DNA from: Halanaerobium saccharolyticum
GTDB taxonomy: Bacteria > Bacillota > Halanaerobiia > Halanaerobiales > Halanaerobiaceae
Assembly: GCF_003053565.1 (NCBI RefSeq)
Contig: NZ_QAXS01000009.1
Location: forward strand, 1 to 64,000
Reading direction: 5' to 3'
DNA: 64,000 nucleotides
Shown here in pieces: positions 44,000-52,588 of the stretch. Each line of letters starts with the position of its first letter. Position 1 is the stretch's first letter. Below the pieces are notes generated by a model. That model worked only from the letters and a program-made list of their open reading frames with translations, was not told where the DNA came from and did not search any database. A program made the position numbers and the translations under genes.

Positions 44000-46429
44000 T
44001 TATACTTTTATGATATTAGCCTCAAACTCAGCCGCACGCTCTGGATCACAGGTTGTATAAATTATCTGGTATTTTTTCTGATATTCCTGAATCAGCCTGA
44101 CTGCATTTTTTCTGCGCTCCGGGTCAAAATTAACCAGACAGTCATCAAGAATAATAAAACCTCCGTAGTCCTGAAAGAGGTTGTCAAAAATCGCAAACCT
44201 CAGAGCAAGTGCAGCTGCATCATAGGTCCCATAAGAAAGCAGTTCAAATTTTCCGGGCAGTTCTCTACTTTCAGCTGACTTAATTTTAATTGAAAAATCG
44301 CTGTCAATCATTCCCGCCTGATATTTACCTGCAGTTAAAACTTCTAAATTCCTGCTGAAACTATCGACTAACGGCTGAAATGAATTCTGATCCATCTCTT
44401 CTAATTTTTCTTCGAAAACTTCTTTAATCTGCAGCAAATTTTGAGCCTGCTTTTTAAGCTTGGCTAATTTCTGCTCCAGCTCCTTAAATTCAGCTTCCAT
44501 CTCTCTCGTCGAAGCTTCCGGCAGTGAATTTTCTAACTGCTGCTGCTTAGCTGTCTTCTCCCTTAAGTTCTGATTAATTTCTTCTCGCTTTTCTCTTTTA
44601 GCCTTTAGATCACTGATAAACTCAGCTGTAGTATCATATTCTTCTGGAAGAGAAGCAAGTTCTTCCAGTCTCTGCTGCAGAGTTTCTATCTTCTTTTCTT
44701 TTTGCTGCAGCTCATCTTTGAGAGCTTCTAAAGACTGATAATCCGCTTTAAATTCCTCAATTTTAGTTTCTTTAAGTTTGATTTCTGTATTCAGCTCTGC
44801 CAGCTCGGAAGTCAGAGAATCAATTTCTTTTCTGACCAGCTCAGTCTCCCGCGCCGATTCTAATCCTGTTAATTCAGACAAATCAGCTTCCAGAGCTTCT
44901 ATTTTTTCGCCTGCCAGCAGTTCCTTAATCTTATCTCTATTGGCTTCAATTTTTCGCTTCAGTTCAGCCAGCTCCTGCAGCTTCTTCCTTGCCTGAGCGA
45001 GGTCTTTAACTTTCATTACTGTTTTCAATTCTTCAAATTTCTGTTGATTTTCTTCAAATTCCTTTTTTAAACTCTTAAAATCTATTTCTGCTGATTCAAT
45101 TTCAATATCCAGCTCTTCAGTTTTAATTCTTAAATAACCATCAGCCTCAATAATTTCACCCTCAGCAACAGTTTTTTCACCCTCAACCCCGGCTGAAATT
45201 TTAATCGATTCTGCTGCAGAAAAATTGAGTTTTGCTTTTAACTTTGCAGCTTTAAGGCTTGCTTTTGCTGCTGCTATTTTATTTTTATATGCTTCGAGCT
45301 TTTCCACCTGCTCCGGTGTGGCAGAAATCTCAGCCTTTAATTCTTTCAGTTCGGCAAGCTTTTTTTCTGCTGTTCTAATCTCAGCAAGCCTACTTTTTAT
45401 TTCCTGCTCTTTTTTCAACTTTTCAGCCCGCTCAATTTCAGCCTTTAATTCTGCAAGCTTTGCTGACTTTGTCTCCTGCTTCTGCTCTAATTTTTGCAGT
45501 TCTGCCTTGAGTTTTGGCCACTTTTGAGCAACCTGCTTCATTTTTTTGGTTTTTTCAGCCAGACTGTCTATTTCCAGTTCAACTGCTGCCCGCTGATTTA
45601 TTTCCGACTCTATTTCAGAAAGCTCCTTAATCTCAGCAATAATTTGAGCTTCCTTTTGCTTTAACTTTTTAATTTCCAGTCCAAGTTCTTCATATTGACG
45701 CTCATTTACCTCTGCCTGCTTAATCCTGGCTCTAAGCTGTTCCCTGTCAATATAGGCATCATAAATTTCTCCGGTTCCAACCTTATAGGGATTATTAACT
45801 CCGCGGCTGCTGTTGCTGACTGCATCTGCCTTAAGATTCCACTTTTTTGTCAGTTCCTCCAGCTGATTATCAATTTTACTGCGGAATTTATCAATGGAAA
45901 TCCCGTCCAGTTCCATTACCGCCCTGCGCAAAAATGAATTAATAGTATCGATCAATTCCGGATTTTCCTCAGCACTAATTCTTTTTAAAGTCGTCTTTAT
46001 ATCCTGCTGACTGCTGAAAACTATGTTATTATAGGTGCTTTTACCATAGGGAAAGATCTGATTTTTATATTCTTTAATTTTACCTGACTTTTCAATTCTG
46101 CGGCCGTCAGGGAGCTCTAAGAAGCCCTGGTAATTGCTGTTGCTCCACTTTTTATAAAATTTATAAGTCTCAGTTTCGGCTTCAAATTCGAGCTCTGCCT
46201 CGGCAAAATCTCCATCCGGATAGGGCAGAAATCTTGCTTTAAACTCCTTCCCCTCAGTGGTATTTAGTTTCAGCTGCGGGCTGATAAATAAAGAGGCATA
46301 AATAGCATTGATCACTGTACTCTTGCCGGCCTCATTATCTCCTAATAGAATATTTAAACCATCCTCAAATTGATATTCTCTGTTATTGATTCCTGCAAAA
46401 ATTTCGGTACTGAAATTTTTTATTTTCAC
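44000..46429 (-). CDS. SbcC/Rad50-like ATPase, soluble paralogue
   Basis: 809-aa SMC-like ATPase, partner of the nuclease gene that overlaps its start by four bases. Walker A is LLGDNEAGKSTVINAIY (about residues 29-45). A signature-like LLSYGTYDAAALALRFAIF is near residue 730 and Walker B FIILDDCLVNFDP near 760. Between them are long coiled coils rich in A, E, K and L. Unlike the paralogue at 5041-7680 it has no membrane hairpin, and it too lacks a CxxC zinc hook. It probably handles DNA ends or hairpins with its SbcD partner in the cytoplasm. A PAS-GGDEF gene follows 24 bases downstream. Confidence 0.85.
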   Translation of the reverse strand: MKIKNFSTEIFAGINNREYQFEDGLNILLGDNEAGKSTVINAIYASLFISPQLKLNTTEGKEFKARFLPYPDGDFAEAELEFEAETETYKFYKKWSNSNYQGFLELPDGRRIEKSGKIKEYKNQIFPYGKSTYNNIVFSSQQDIKTTLKRISAEENPELIDTINSFLRRAVMELDGISIDKFRSKIDNQLEELTKKWNLKADAVSNSSRGVNNPYKVGTGEIYDAYIDREQLRARIKQAEVNERQYEELGLEIKKLKQKEAQIIAEIKELSEIESEINQRAAVELEIDSLAEKTKKMKQVAQKWPKLKAELQKLEQKQETKSAKLAELKAEIERAEKLKKEQEIKSRLAEIRTAEKKLAELKELKAEISATPEQVEKLEAYKNKIAAAKASLKAAKLKAKLNFSAAESIKISAGVEGEKTVAEGEIIEADGYLRIKTEELDIEIESAEIDFKSLKKEFEENQQKFEELKTVMKVKDLAQARKKLQELAELKRKIEANRDKIKELLAGEKIEALEADLSELTGLESARETELVRKEIDSLTSELAELNTEIKLKETKIEEFKADYQSLEALKDELQQKEKKIETLQQRLEELASLPEEYDTTAEFISDLKAKREKREEINQNLREKTAKQQQLENSLPEASTREMEAEFKELEQKLAKLKKQAQNLLQIKEVFEEKLEEMDQNSFQPLVDSFSRNLEVLTAGKYQAGMIDSDFSIKIKSAESRELPGKFELLSYGTYDAAALALRFAIFDNLFQDYGGFIILDDCLVNFDPERRKNAVRLIQEYQKKYQIIYTTCDPERAAEFEANIIKV

Positions 46430-47535
46430 TCCTGTACCTCCTTCAGCATCTTATAGGCCAGATGTTGGGCCTGGTGATCAGCTTCCAGTTCTTTTAATAA
46501 TTGATAGGGAAAAGAATTTTCGGCAAATTCTTCAGCTATTAGATCCTGATCAATTCTGATAGTTAAATCATTCTGATCTATCTTTACATAAAAACATTTA
46601 TCCCTCAGGCGGGCAAACTCATTATCTTTTTCAGCAAATTCCTCCCGCGGCAGCTCTCCCTTAAGCTGCAGGCGCAAAATTTTAGTCTCAGCTTCAGAAG
46701 CTAAAATATCACTAATTAAATTTTCCAGCTCAGATAAAGAGTTTAGCTCTGCCTGCAGATCAGCGAAATGATAATTACCCGTTTTTATTTGTTCTGCCTC
46801 AACTTCCTTATTTTCATTTAATTCTACATACCAGGCCGTGCCGTGATGGCTGCAGTCCATACCATCAGGTTCTGGAGTTCCATTGTTAAAAATTTTATGG
46901 CCGCTCACACTTTCCTTTTTGGGATAGGGAAGATGGGAATGGCCTAAAAGATAGAGGTCCATTTCTAAATTTAAAAGTTCTGTTTCTGTCATTTTAAAAT
47001 AATCGTCATTTAAATCAGGTGAAAAACCTGCCAGGGCTCCATGAGCCAGAACAAGATGATAATCAGCATCCGGCTTCTCATCTAAATTCTTAATCCAGCC
47101 CAATTTATTTTGACTCGAAAGTTTCCTGTCACAGGGAGCCGGGTAAACAGCTGCATTTAAACCAAATTCATTGAGCAGGTAGGCTTTTTCCTGGTCCAAA
47201 ATCAGCATTCTTCCCTTAATTTCTTTTTTAAATTGAGACCAGAGGCTGCTGACTCCATCACTGTAGTCGTGATTTCCAGGCAGAATTAAAATTGCCTCGC
47301 CCGCAAATTTATTTAAAATTTCAACTGCTTTTTTGATCTTAACATTTTTAATACTGGCTCGATCAAAGAGATCACCTGCAATAACCAGCAGATTAGCTCC
47401 TCTCTGATTAGCTTCGACAACTACATTTTCCAGCGCCTGATAGCGGGCATTTTCCAGTTCGGAGCTGATATTTGGGTACTGATTAAATTTCATCCCCAGG
47501 TGCAGATCTCCTGTATGCATAATTTTTAAGCTCAT
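46426..47535 (-). CDS. SbcD/Mre11-like DNA repair nuclease, second copy
   Basis: 369-aa metallophosphoesterase nuclease. Metal motifs in order: IMHTGDLHLGMKF, LLVIAGDLFDRASI, ILILPGNHDYSDG, LVLAHGALAG, LYLLGHSHLPYPKK. The ~100-residue C-terminus is the ATPase-binding part. The start is the ATG at 47535 just after GAGGAGG. Its stop overlaps the ATPase start (ATGA), showing coupled translation. A perfect 42-bp palindrome lies 32 bases upstream of the start codon, and the GGDEF-HD-GYP gene ends six bases before that palindrome. Confidence 0.87.
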   Translation of the reverse strand: MSLKIMHTGDLHLGMKFNQYPNISSELENARYQALENVVVEANQRGANLLVIAGDLFDRASIKNVKIKKAVEILNKFAGEAILILPGNHDYSDGVSSLWSQFKKEIKGRMLILDQEKAYLLNEFGLNAAVYPAPCDRKLSSQNKLGWIKNLDEKPDADYHLVLAHGALAGFSPDLNDDYFKMTETELLNLEMDLYLLGHSHLPYPKKESVSGHKIFNNGTPEPDGMDCSHHGTAWYVELNENKEVEAEQIKTGNYHFADLQAELNSLSELENLISDILASEAETKILRLQLKGELPREEFAEKDNEFARLRDKCFYVKIDQNDLTIRIDQDLIAEEFAENSFPYQLLKELEADHQAQHLAYKMLKEVQE

Positions 47536-47567
47536 TATTAACCTCCTCAACTTTGTGAATCAATTCT

Positions 47568-47609
47568 TTTGAACCAGGTCCAAATCGTACGATTTGGACC
47601 TGGTTCAAA
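47568..47609. repeat. Perfect 42-bp palindrome upstream of the SbcD/SbcC-like genes
   Basis: Each half (starting TTTGAACCAGGTCC) is the exact reverse complement of the other, with no central spacer; the centre is CGTACG at 47586-47591. No T run follows on either strand, so it is not an ordinary terminator. It can form a cruciform in DNA or a ~19-bp hairpin in the mRNA between the GGDEF-HD-GYP gene and sbcD. Confidence 0.95.
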
Positions 47610-47615
47610 TGGGCA

Positions 47616-49727
47616 TCACTGCAGCATTTCAATAAATTTAGCTGCCAGCTCAGGATCAAACTGAGTTCCCGAACATTTTTTGATTTCTTTAATAGCCTCT
47701 TCTTTAGACATTGCCTTACTGTATGGCCGCTCGTGGGTCATTACATCATAAGCATCAACCAGAGAGATAATTCTCGCTAGATATGGAATCTCTTTTTGCT
47801 GCAGTTGACGGGGATAACCACTGCCATCCCAGTTTTCATGATGGGAAAATATTTCTTCAGCTACAGAAGCAAATTCCTCCGAGGAGGAGGCAATTTTATA
47901 ACCCTGCTCTGTATGTTTTTTCATGACTTCCCATTCCTGATCTGTCAATTTATCTACTTTATTTAAAATACTTTCGCTGATGTTAATTTTACCAATATCG
48001 TGCAGGGTTGCCAGCAGAGAAAGTCGGTTCTGATCTGATTCTGTCAGCCCAAGTTTTTCTCCAAAATCAAAGGCAAGTTTGGTCATTCTCAGTGCGTGTT
48101 CTTTGGTTTCACTGCTTTTAGTATCAAGTACATTAATTAAGCCCTGAACAATATTGCTCTTGCTGCTTCGGCTTTCAGAAAGTTTGTTCTCATACATCTG
48201 ATTATCCGCCGCTTTGATAACCTCTCCTATATCCTCTTCCGGACTAAATTTAGTTGCCTGACCGACTGCAATCGAAAGCGGCAGCTCCAGTCCATCTATT
48301 TTACCTGTTTTCTCTTTAATCCGCTGAATAATCTCCGCACTTGTTTTTTGATCGGTCTGGGGCAGGAGGATAATAAATTCATCTCCACCCTGACGGGCCA
48401 AAATATCCTCTTCTCTTAATGAACTTTTTAAAATTTCAGCAGCTTTTTTAAGCATCTGATCTCCCATTTTATGGCCGTAGCTGTCATTGATAATCTTTAA
48501 GCCATTTAAGTCAGCCATCAGAATTGAAATAGGAAGCTGCCTTTTACTGTCCAGTCTTTCTAATTCAACCTCAAAAAATCTGCGGTTATAAAGTCCTGTC
48601 AGACTGTCATAATAGCTCAATTCTCTAATTTTTAAATTATCTAGATGTTTGGAAATTGCTGTTGTAATCACATCGGTAAAAATCTTAAGCTGATTAAGTA
48701 CCGGCTGACTGAAGTTAAGTTCAGAATCAACAAGATCAAATCCAAAAAAACCATAAAGATCTTCACCAATTAAAATTGGCATTACAACTAAAGAACTTAC
48801 ATCCTGTTCTCTGAGAATTTCTTTTTCAGGAGCTGCTTCAGCTTCCAACTCCTCAACACTTTCAATAACTATGGTCTCTCTGTTATTCAATCTTTCAAAC
48901 CACCAGTTGAATTTTTCAGTGCTCAGGTTCTGGAGGCGGTCCTTCTGAGATTTAATCCCAGGAGCAGTCCATTCAAATTTATTGGACATTGTCTTTTTAT
49001 CTTCAGAAATTTTAAAGATATAACTGCGGTCTATCCCAAAAAATTCTCCCAAAACCTTTAGGGACTCATTAATTTTAAAGTTAAAGTTATCAAGCCCCAG
49101 ATTAACCAGTCTGGAAGAAACATCTGCCAGGGTTTTTTGAAATTGATACTGTTCTCTTAATTCTTCAACATTTTTTGCGATCCTGCTCTGTGACTGTTCG
49201 ATACTGTAGCTGACATAAAAGCTGAGTGCCGTTATCATAAGATAGGAGCTGAAATAAAGTGGGACAATAATCTGGCCCGAATCAGAAAAATAAAGGCTGA
49301 AAATCATCACCAAAACTAAAAGCAGATCACTCATAAATTTAAGCAGATTTAAGTTGAAAATCAGATTAAAAACTGCCGTGACAAAAATAATTAAAATTGC
49401 CAGTTCTACCGTAAAATTCTGAAAGTAGGTATAATAAAAAAGCTGAAAAATAGCAAGCAGTGAAAGAAAAAAAGTAAAGCCTTCAATATTTTTTCTAAGC
49501 CATTCAGATTTATACGAAAGGGCGAATGTTGAGAGAAAAACCAGAGTTGAAATCAGCCTCTCTGCTGAAGACATGGGATCACTAACTCCAGCTGTAAATT
49601 TATAAACAACAGCAAAAATAAGATAGGCTGCTGCGGTCAATATTAATATTTTTCGATAAAAGTTCAAGTTTTCTTCTAATTTTTTCATACCAGCTTTAAA
49701 AAAACTTCCTTTCCATTTTTTGATCAA
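47616..49727 (-). CDS. Membrane GAF-GGDEF-HD-GYP c-di-GMP signalling protein
   Basis: 703-aa hybrid that may both make and break c-di-GMP. About six hydrophobic helices (residues 25-180) are followed by a short coiled coil, a GAF domain (about 200-345), GGDEF (about 350-510; SYYDSLTGLYNRRFFEVE, ARQGGDEFIILLP with the I-site REED), and HD-GYP (about 520-703; HALRMTKLAFDFGEKLG, LLATLHDIGKINI, HTEQGYKIASS, FSHHENWDGSGYP). Both catalytic signatures are intact. The start is uncertain: a TTG at 49727 or the ATG at 49688, neither with a strong ribosome binding site. It lies directly upstream of the palindrome and the SbcD-like gene. Confidence 0.9.
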   Translation of the reverse strand: MIKKWKGSFFKAGMKKLEENLNFYRKILILTAAAYLIFAVVYKFTAGVSDPMSSAERLISTLVFLSTFALSYKSEWLRKNIEGFTFFLSLLAIFQLFYYTYFQNFTVELAILIIFVTAVFNLIFNLNLLKFMSDLLLVLVMIFSLYFSDSGQIIVPLYFSSYLMITALSFYVSYSIEQSQSRIAKNVEELREQYQFQKTLADVSSRLVNLGLDNFNFKINESLKVLGEFFGIDRSYIFKISEDKKTMSNKFEWTAPGIKSQKDRLQNLSTEKFNWWFERLNNRETIVIESVEELEAEAAPEKEILREQDVSSLVVMPILIGEDLYGFFGFDLVDSELNFSQPVLNQLKIFTDVITTAISKHLDNLKIRELSYYDSLTGLYNRRFFEVELERLDSKRQLPISILMADLNGLKIINDSYGHKMGDQMLKKAAEILKSSLREEDILARQGGDEFIILLPQTDQKTSAEIIQRIKEKTGKIDGLELPLSIAVGQATKFSPEEDIGEVIKAADNQMYENKLSESRSSKSNIVQGLINVLDTKSSETKEHALRMTKLAFDFGEKLGLTESDQNRLSLLATLHDIGKINISESILNKVDKLTDQEWEVMKKHTEQGYKIASSSEEFASVAEEIFSHHENWDGSGYPRQLQQKEIPYLARIISLVDAYDVMTHERPYSKAMSKEEAIKEIKKCSGTQFDPELAAKFIEMLQ

Positions 49728-49781
49728 ATTTATCTATCAAGATGTCCTTTTATTATAGCATTTTTTAGCAATTTTTAAAAG

Positions 49782-50930
49782 TTAATCAAATTTAATTTCC
49801 TGATCAAATTTTTGGCAGTCCAGATTAGTACAGCGGGCAGAATCAACTTTATAGACGGCATATTTGCTTGAATACTTCAGTTCATAATCAAGCTTTTGGC
49901 CACAGCTTTCACATTTTATTTTTTCTCTCATTTGATTTAAGTAATCAAGATGGATAATTAAGTTACTAAGATAGTCAGAAAGTGTTTTAAAAGAGGATTC
50001 AGAAAATAAGTTTAAAGCTTCAAAGTCGACTGCAATTGAATAATGATCAAATATTTCAAGGAGAGAATATTCCGTGATTTTAAGGTCAGGCTGCAGGCTT
50101 AAATCCTTTCTTTCAGAATCAGCGTGGGGAATAATCGGCCTTAAATTTAATTTTTTATTTTCTTCTAGCGCCATTTTTGTCAGTTCATCTATCAACTGGT
50201 AGTGAAACTTTTCAAAGAGATTATTAATACTTTCCTGGCTTTCACCTGCTGCTTCGCTGATAAAATTTAGGAGAATGGTATTAACAATTCTATTAACTGC
50301 TGTTTTAAGATAAACTGAACAATTTTCATAACTGATTTTGCCTGATTCAACCTCTTCCTTTATTTTAGATCTGACTGCTGCAGGAATATCAAACCAGAAA
50401 TCAGCAGTTTCTTGGTCAATTGTATCCAGCTTACTGTCAGCAAACTGCATTAGCTTTTTATAATAATCATTATCCGGATAGTTCTGAACTGCATCTAAAT
50501 CCCAGTATTTTAATATCAGTTCTGCTGTTAAATCCTGATCTATGGTGTCGTTCTCCCAGAAAACGGCCGCAGAAAAAATATCATCTTTCAGCATCTGAAT
50601 TATTTCGCGGTCAATTTCGCGGTCATTGGCTTTAAATGTAATTAATGAATCAATAAAATCAGTTAAACTCGATAAATCATAGGCATAATCAAAATTTGAA
50701 ATAAACATTTTTTTACTGCTTAACTGCCAGCTATCTTCTCCCGCTAAAAAATCCAGCTCGAGCTTTTGACCGACCTGAGAGCTAATCAGCTGCTGGACAG
50801 CTGGATCACTATCTTCATACTGATAATCAACTTTAAGCCCCTCAGTCTCTGGCTCAATTTTATTTTTTATGATTAAAATAATTTTCTCCTCTTGTTTTCT
50901 CTTTACCCTACAGAGCATTGCTTTATTCAT
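49782..50930 (-). CDS. Hypothetical protein with C-terminal zinc finger, 382 aa
   Basis: I do not recognise the family. It is a soluble, acidic and mostly helical protein with no signal peptide or membrane segment. The only clear motif is a C-terminal zinc-finger-like pair, IKCESCGQKLDY (CxxC) and ARCTNLDCQKFDQ (CxxxxC), about 20 residues apart. GGAGG precedes the ATG by six bases. It is followed after 54 bases by the GGDEF-HD-GYP gene on the same strand. A nucleic-acid or protein adaptor role would fit the zinc site but is a guess. Confidence 0.65.
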   Translation of the reverse strand: MNKAMLCRVKRKQEEKIILIIKNKIEPETEGLKVDYQYEDSDPAVQQLISSQVGQKLELDFLAGEDSWQLSSKKMFISNFDYAYDLSSLTDFIDSLITFKANDREIDREIIQMLKDDIFSAAVFWENDTIDQDLTAELILKYWDLDAVQNYPDNDYYKKLMQFADSKLDTIDQETADFWFDIPAAVRSKIKEEVESGKISYENCSVYLKTAVNRIVNTILLNFISEAAGESQESINNLFEKFHYQLIDELTKMALEENKKLNLRPIIPHADSERKDLSLQPDLKITEYSLLEIFDHYSIAVDFEALNLFSESSFKTLSDYLSNLIIHLDYLNQMREKIKCESCGQKLDYELKYSSKYAVYKVDSARCTNLDCQKFDQEIKFD

Positions 50931-51008
50931 AAAATCCTCCTAAGTTGTAATTTTATAATCTTTGTCCTCTGTTAATTAAATCTTCCAGTCGGTGGACTGC
51001 TTTAATTT

Positions 51009-51545
51009 CTAATGTAAATTTCCTTCACGGTGGACTACATCATAAGCAAATAAGGCGTAGCCGATTTCTGCAGTTGTAAATTCTCCATCTGCAGCCATCT
51101 CCCGCACAATTTTTATTATTTTAAGGTAGTCGTCTGGCTTAAAACTTTCTTTTTCCTTTTCAAAATAACCTAGATTATAGAGGCTGGCCCAGACCCTGGT
51201 GTCAATTACACAGTGCTTTTCAGGGTTTAGAGAAGTTAAAATTGCTGAAGCGGTTGGAGTACCAATTCCCATTAAACTTGTATAAAGGGCCAGACGGCAG
51301 AAATCATCATAGAGCTGATAGGCTGCCTCAGTAACTTTTTCCACCCGATTGGCAGGATTCTTTTTTACATGGTAGGAACTGCGGGTGGAATTCAAATGAG
51401 CCAGCTGGTATAATTCCTCTTTAGTTAAGTATTCTTTTTGATGATATTTCTCCCCAATCTGCATTAACTCTTCTGGATAAAGTCCTGTTGTCTCTTCATA
51501 TTCTTTTAAATATTTTTCAAAATCAATTAGCTTAATTTTAATCAC
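51009..51545 (-). CDS. HhH-GPD-like (DNA glycosylase fold) hypothetical protein
   Basis: 178-aa protein. The segment LMGIGTPTASAILTSLNPEKHCVIDTRVWASLYNLGYF resembles the helix-hairpin-helix plus following block of OGG/Nth-type DNA glycosylases (G-I/V-G-x-x-T-A, then P...-V-I-D-T-R-V). The catalytic aspartate position of the family (D in VIDTRV) is kept; no Fe-S cysteines are present. The N-terminal half is helical. It starts with a GTG lacking a strong ribosome binding site. A base-excision or DNA-end sensing role is possible in this repair-gene neighbourhood, but unproven. Confidence 0.55.
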   Translation of the reverse strand: MIKIKLIDFEKYLKEYEETTGLYPEELMQIGEKYHQKEYLTKEELYQLAHLNSTRSSYHVKKNPANRVEKVTEAAYQLYDDFCRLALYTSLMGIGTPTASAILTSLNPEKHCVIDTRVWASLYNLGYFEKEKESFKPDDYLKIIKIVREMAADGEFTTAEIGYALFAYDVVHREGNLH

Positions 51546-51574
51546 CCCAAATTATATCTGCTGCGCTTTTTAAT

Positions 51575-51895
51575 CTATTCATATTTTCTGGCCACTGCTA
51601 CAATAATCACTCCGTAAATAATACCAGCAAAAAATGAAATCCGATCAGTCATACCTGTGGAAAGATAGAAAGCAAGAGAAACCATTAAGCCCAGATTTCC
51701 ACCTTTAATTAGCCCTTCAAGTCCGGGTTTCATTTTAGTTAGACCAATTAAAATACCCATAATTAACCTGTTATACCAGAGGGCAAATAGATAAAGCTCA
51801 TTGCCGCTGAAGCCCATTCTAATTCCTCCACCGATAATGCAGATCACTCCCAGCAGTGCACCAGAAACAATTGATACTTTTAATTTTTTATTCAT
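51575..51895 (-). CDS. Small hypothetical membrane protein, 106 aa
   Basis: Three hydrophobic segments (VSIVSGALLGVICIIGGGI, LYLFALWYNRLIMGILIGL, and FFAGIIYGVIIVAVARKY), plus LGLMVSLAFYLSTG, suggest four short helices. The glycine-rich pattern recalls small Firmicutes/Halanaerobiales proteins of unknown role. AGGAGG precedes the ATG. The HhH-like gene follows 29 bases downstream. No function can be assigned. Confidence 0.6.
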   Translation of the reverse strand: MNKKLKVSIVSGALLGVICIIGGGIRMGFSGNELYLFALWYNRLIMGILIGLTKMKPGLEGLIKGGNLGLMVSLAFYLSTGMTDRISFFAGIIYGVIIVAVARKYE

Positions 51896-52120
51896 CTTTA
51901 TGATCCTCCTCTTTCTTCTCTTTGCTGATTTAAAATAAAGTTAATTTAAACTTACTATTACTATATTTGATTTTAAGAATAAATATTCCTGCTTAAAAAG
52001 ACGGTCTTCTATTTTAATTTTAAAGGAAAGCTGAAAACTGAAAATGCTTTAAATCAGGAATTAAATCTGATAAACTTGATTAAAGAACTAATAATTATCA
52101 CAATTTAAGGAGCTGATATT

Positions 52121-52495
52121 ATGAGTCTAATTGAAAAGACTATGAAGATGAAAAATTGGGCAGTGGTTGGTGCCACCACAAAGAAAAATAGATACGGCCA
52201 CAAAATTGTTAAAAAACTGAATAAAAATGATTATAATGTCTTCCCAGTTAACCCTAAGTTTGAAGAAGTTGACGGTCTAAAATGTTATCCTGACCTGAGC
52301 TCGATAGAAACTCAAATTGATGTTGTTGATATGGTTGTCAATCCAAAACTTGGGATTAAAGTTATCAAAGAAATTAATAAACTGGGAATTAAATATGTCT
52401 GGCTGCAGCCGGGAACCAGGAGCCAGGAAATTAGAGATTATGCAGCCGAAAATGAGATAGAAATAGTTGAGGACTGCATATATGCCCGCTTATAA
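52121..52495 (+). CDS. CoA-binding domain protein (YccU type)
   Basis: 124-aa single Rossmann-like CoA-binding domain: NWAVVGATTKKNRYGHKIVKKLNKNDYNVFPVNPKFEEVDGLKCYPDL, then VDMVVNPKLGIKVIKEINKLGIKYVWLQPGTRSQEI and a C-terminal VEDCIYARL, where the family has the V-x-x-x-C pattern. It probably binds CoA thioesters or senses CoA status in the cytoplasm. AAGGAGC precedes the ATG. Its stop codon overlaps that of a degraded SDR gene on the other strand. Confidence 0.92.
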   Translation: MSLIEKTMKMKNWAVVGATTKKNRYGHKIVKKLNKNDYNVFPVNPKFEEVDGLKCYPDLSSIETQIDVVDMVVNPKLGIKVIKEINKLGIKYVWLQPGTRSQEIRDYAAENEIEIVEDCIYARL

Positions 52496-52588
52496 GTTTG
52501 AGCTGCCTGCTCCTCCGTCAACAACTATAGAACTTCCATTAATATAATCAGACTTTGGTGAGGATAAAAAGGCTATTAAACTGGAGAG
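52490..52588 (-). pseudogene. 3' remnant of an SDR oxidoreductase gene
   Basis: On the minus strand, one frame reads LSSLIAFLSSPKSDYINGSS and continues IVVDGG to a stop codon. This is the classic C-terminus of short-chain dehydrogenases (A-x-x-x-x-F-L-x-S-x-x-x-x-Y-I-x-G-x-x-x-x-V-D-G-G). Only 32 codons remain, with a TAG directly upstream in frame. The rest of the gene has been replaced by the QueG-like gene, whose stop codon lies inside the remnant in another frame. Confidence 0.8.

Noticed and set aside
45225-45527. Plus-strand frames antisense to the SbcC-like gene
   Set aside because: These are S/F/A-rich mirror images of the E/K/A-rich coiled coil, without ribosome binding sites.
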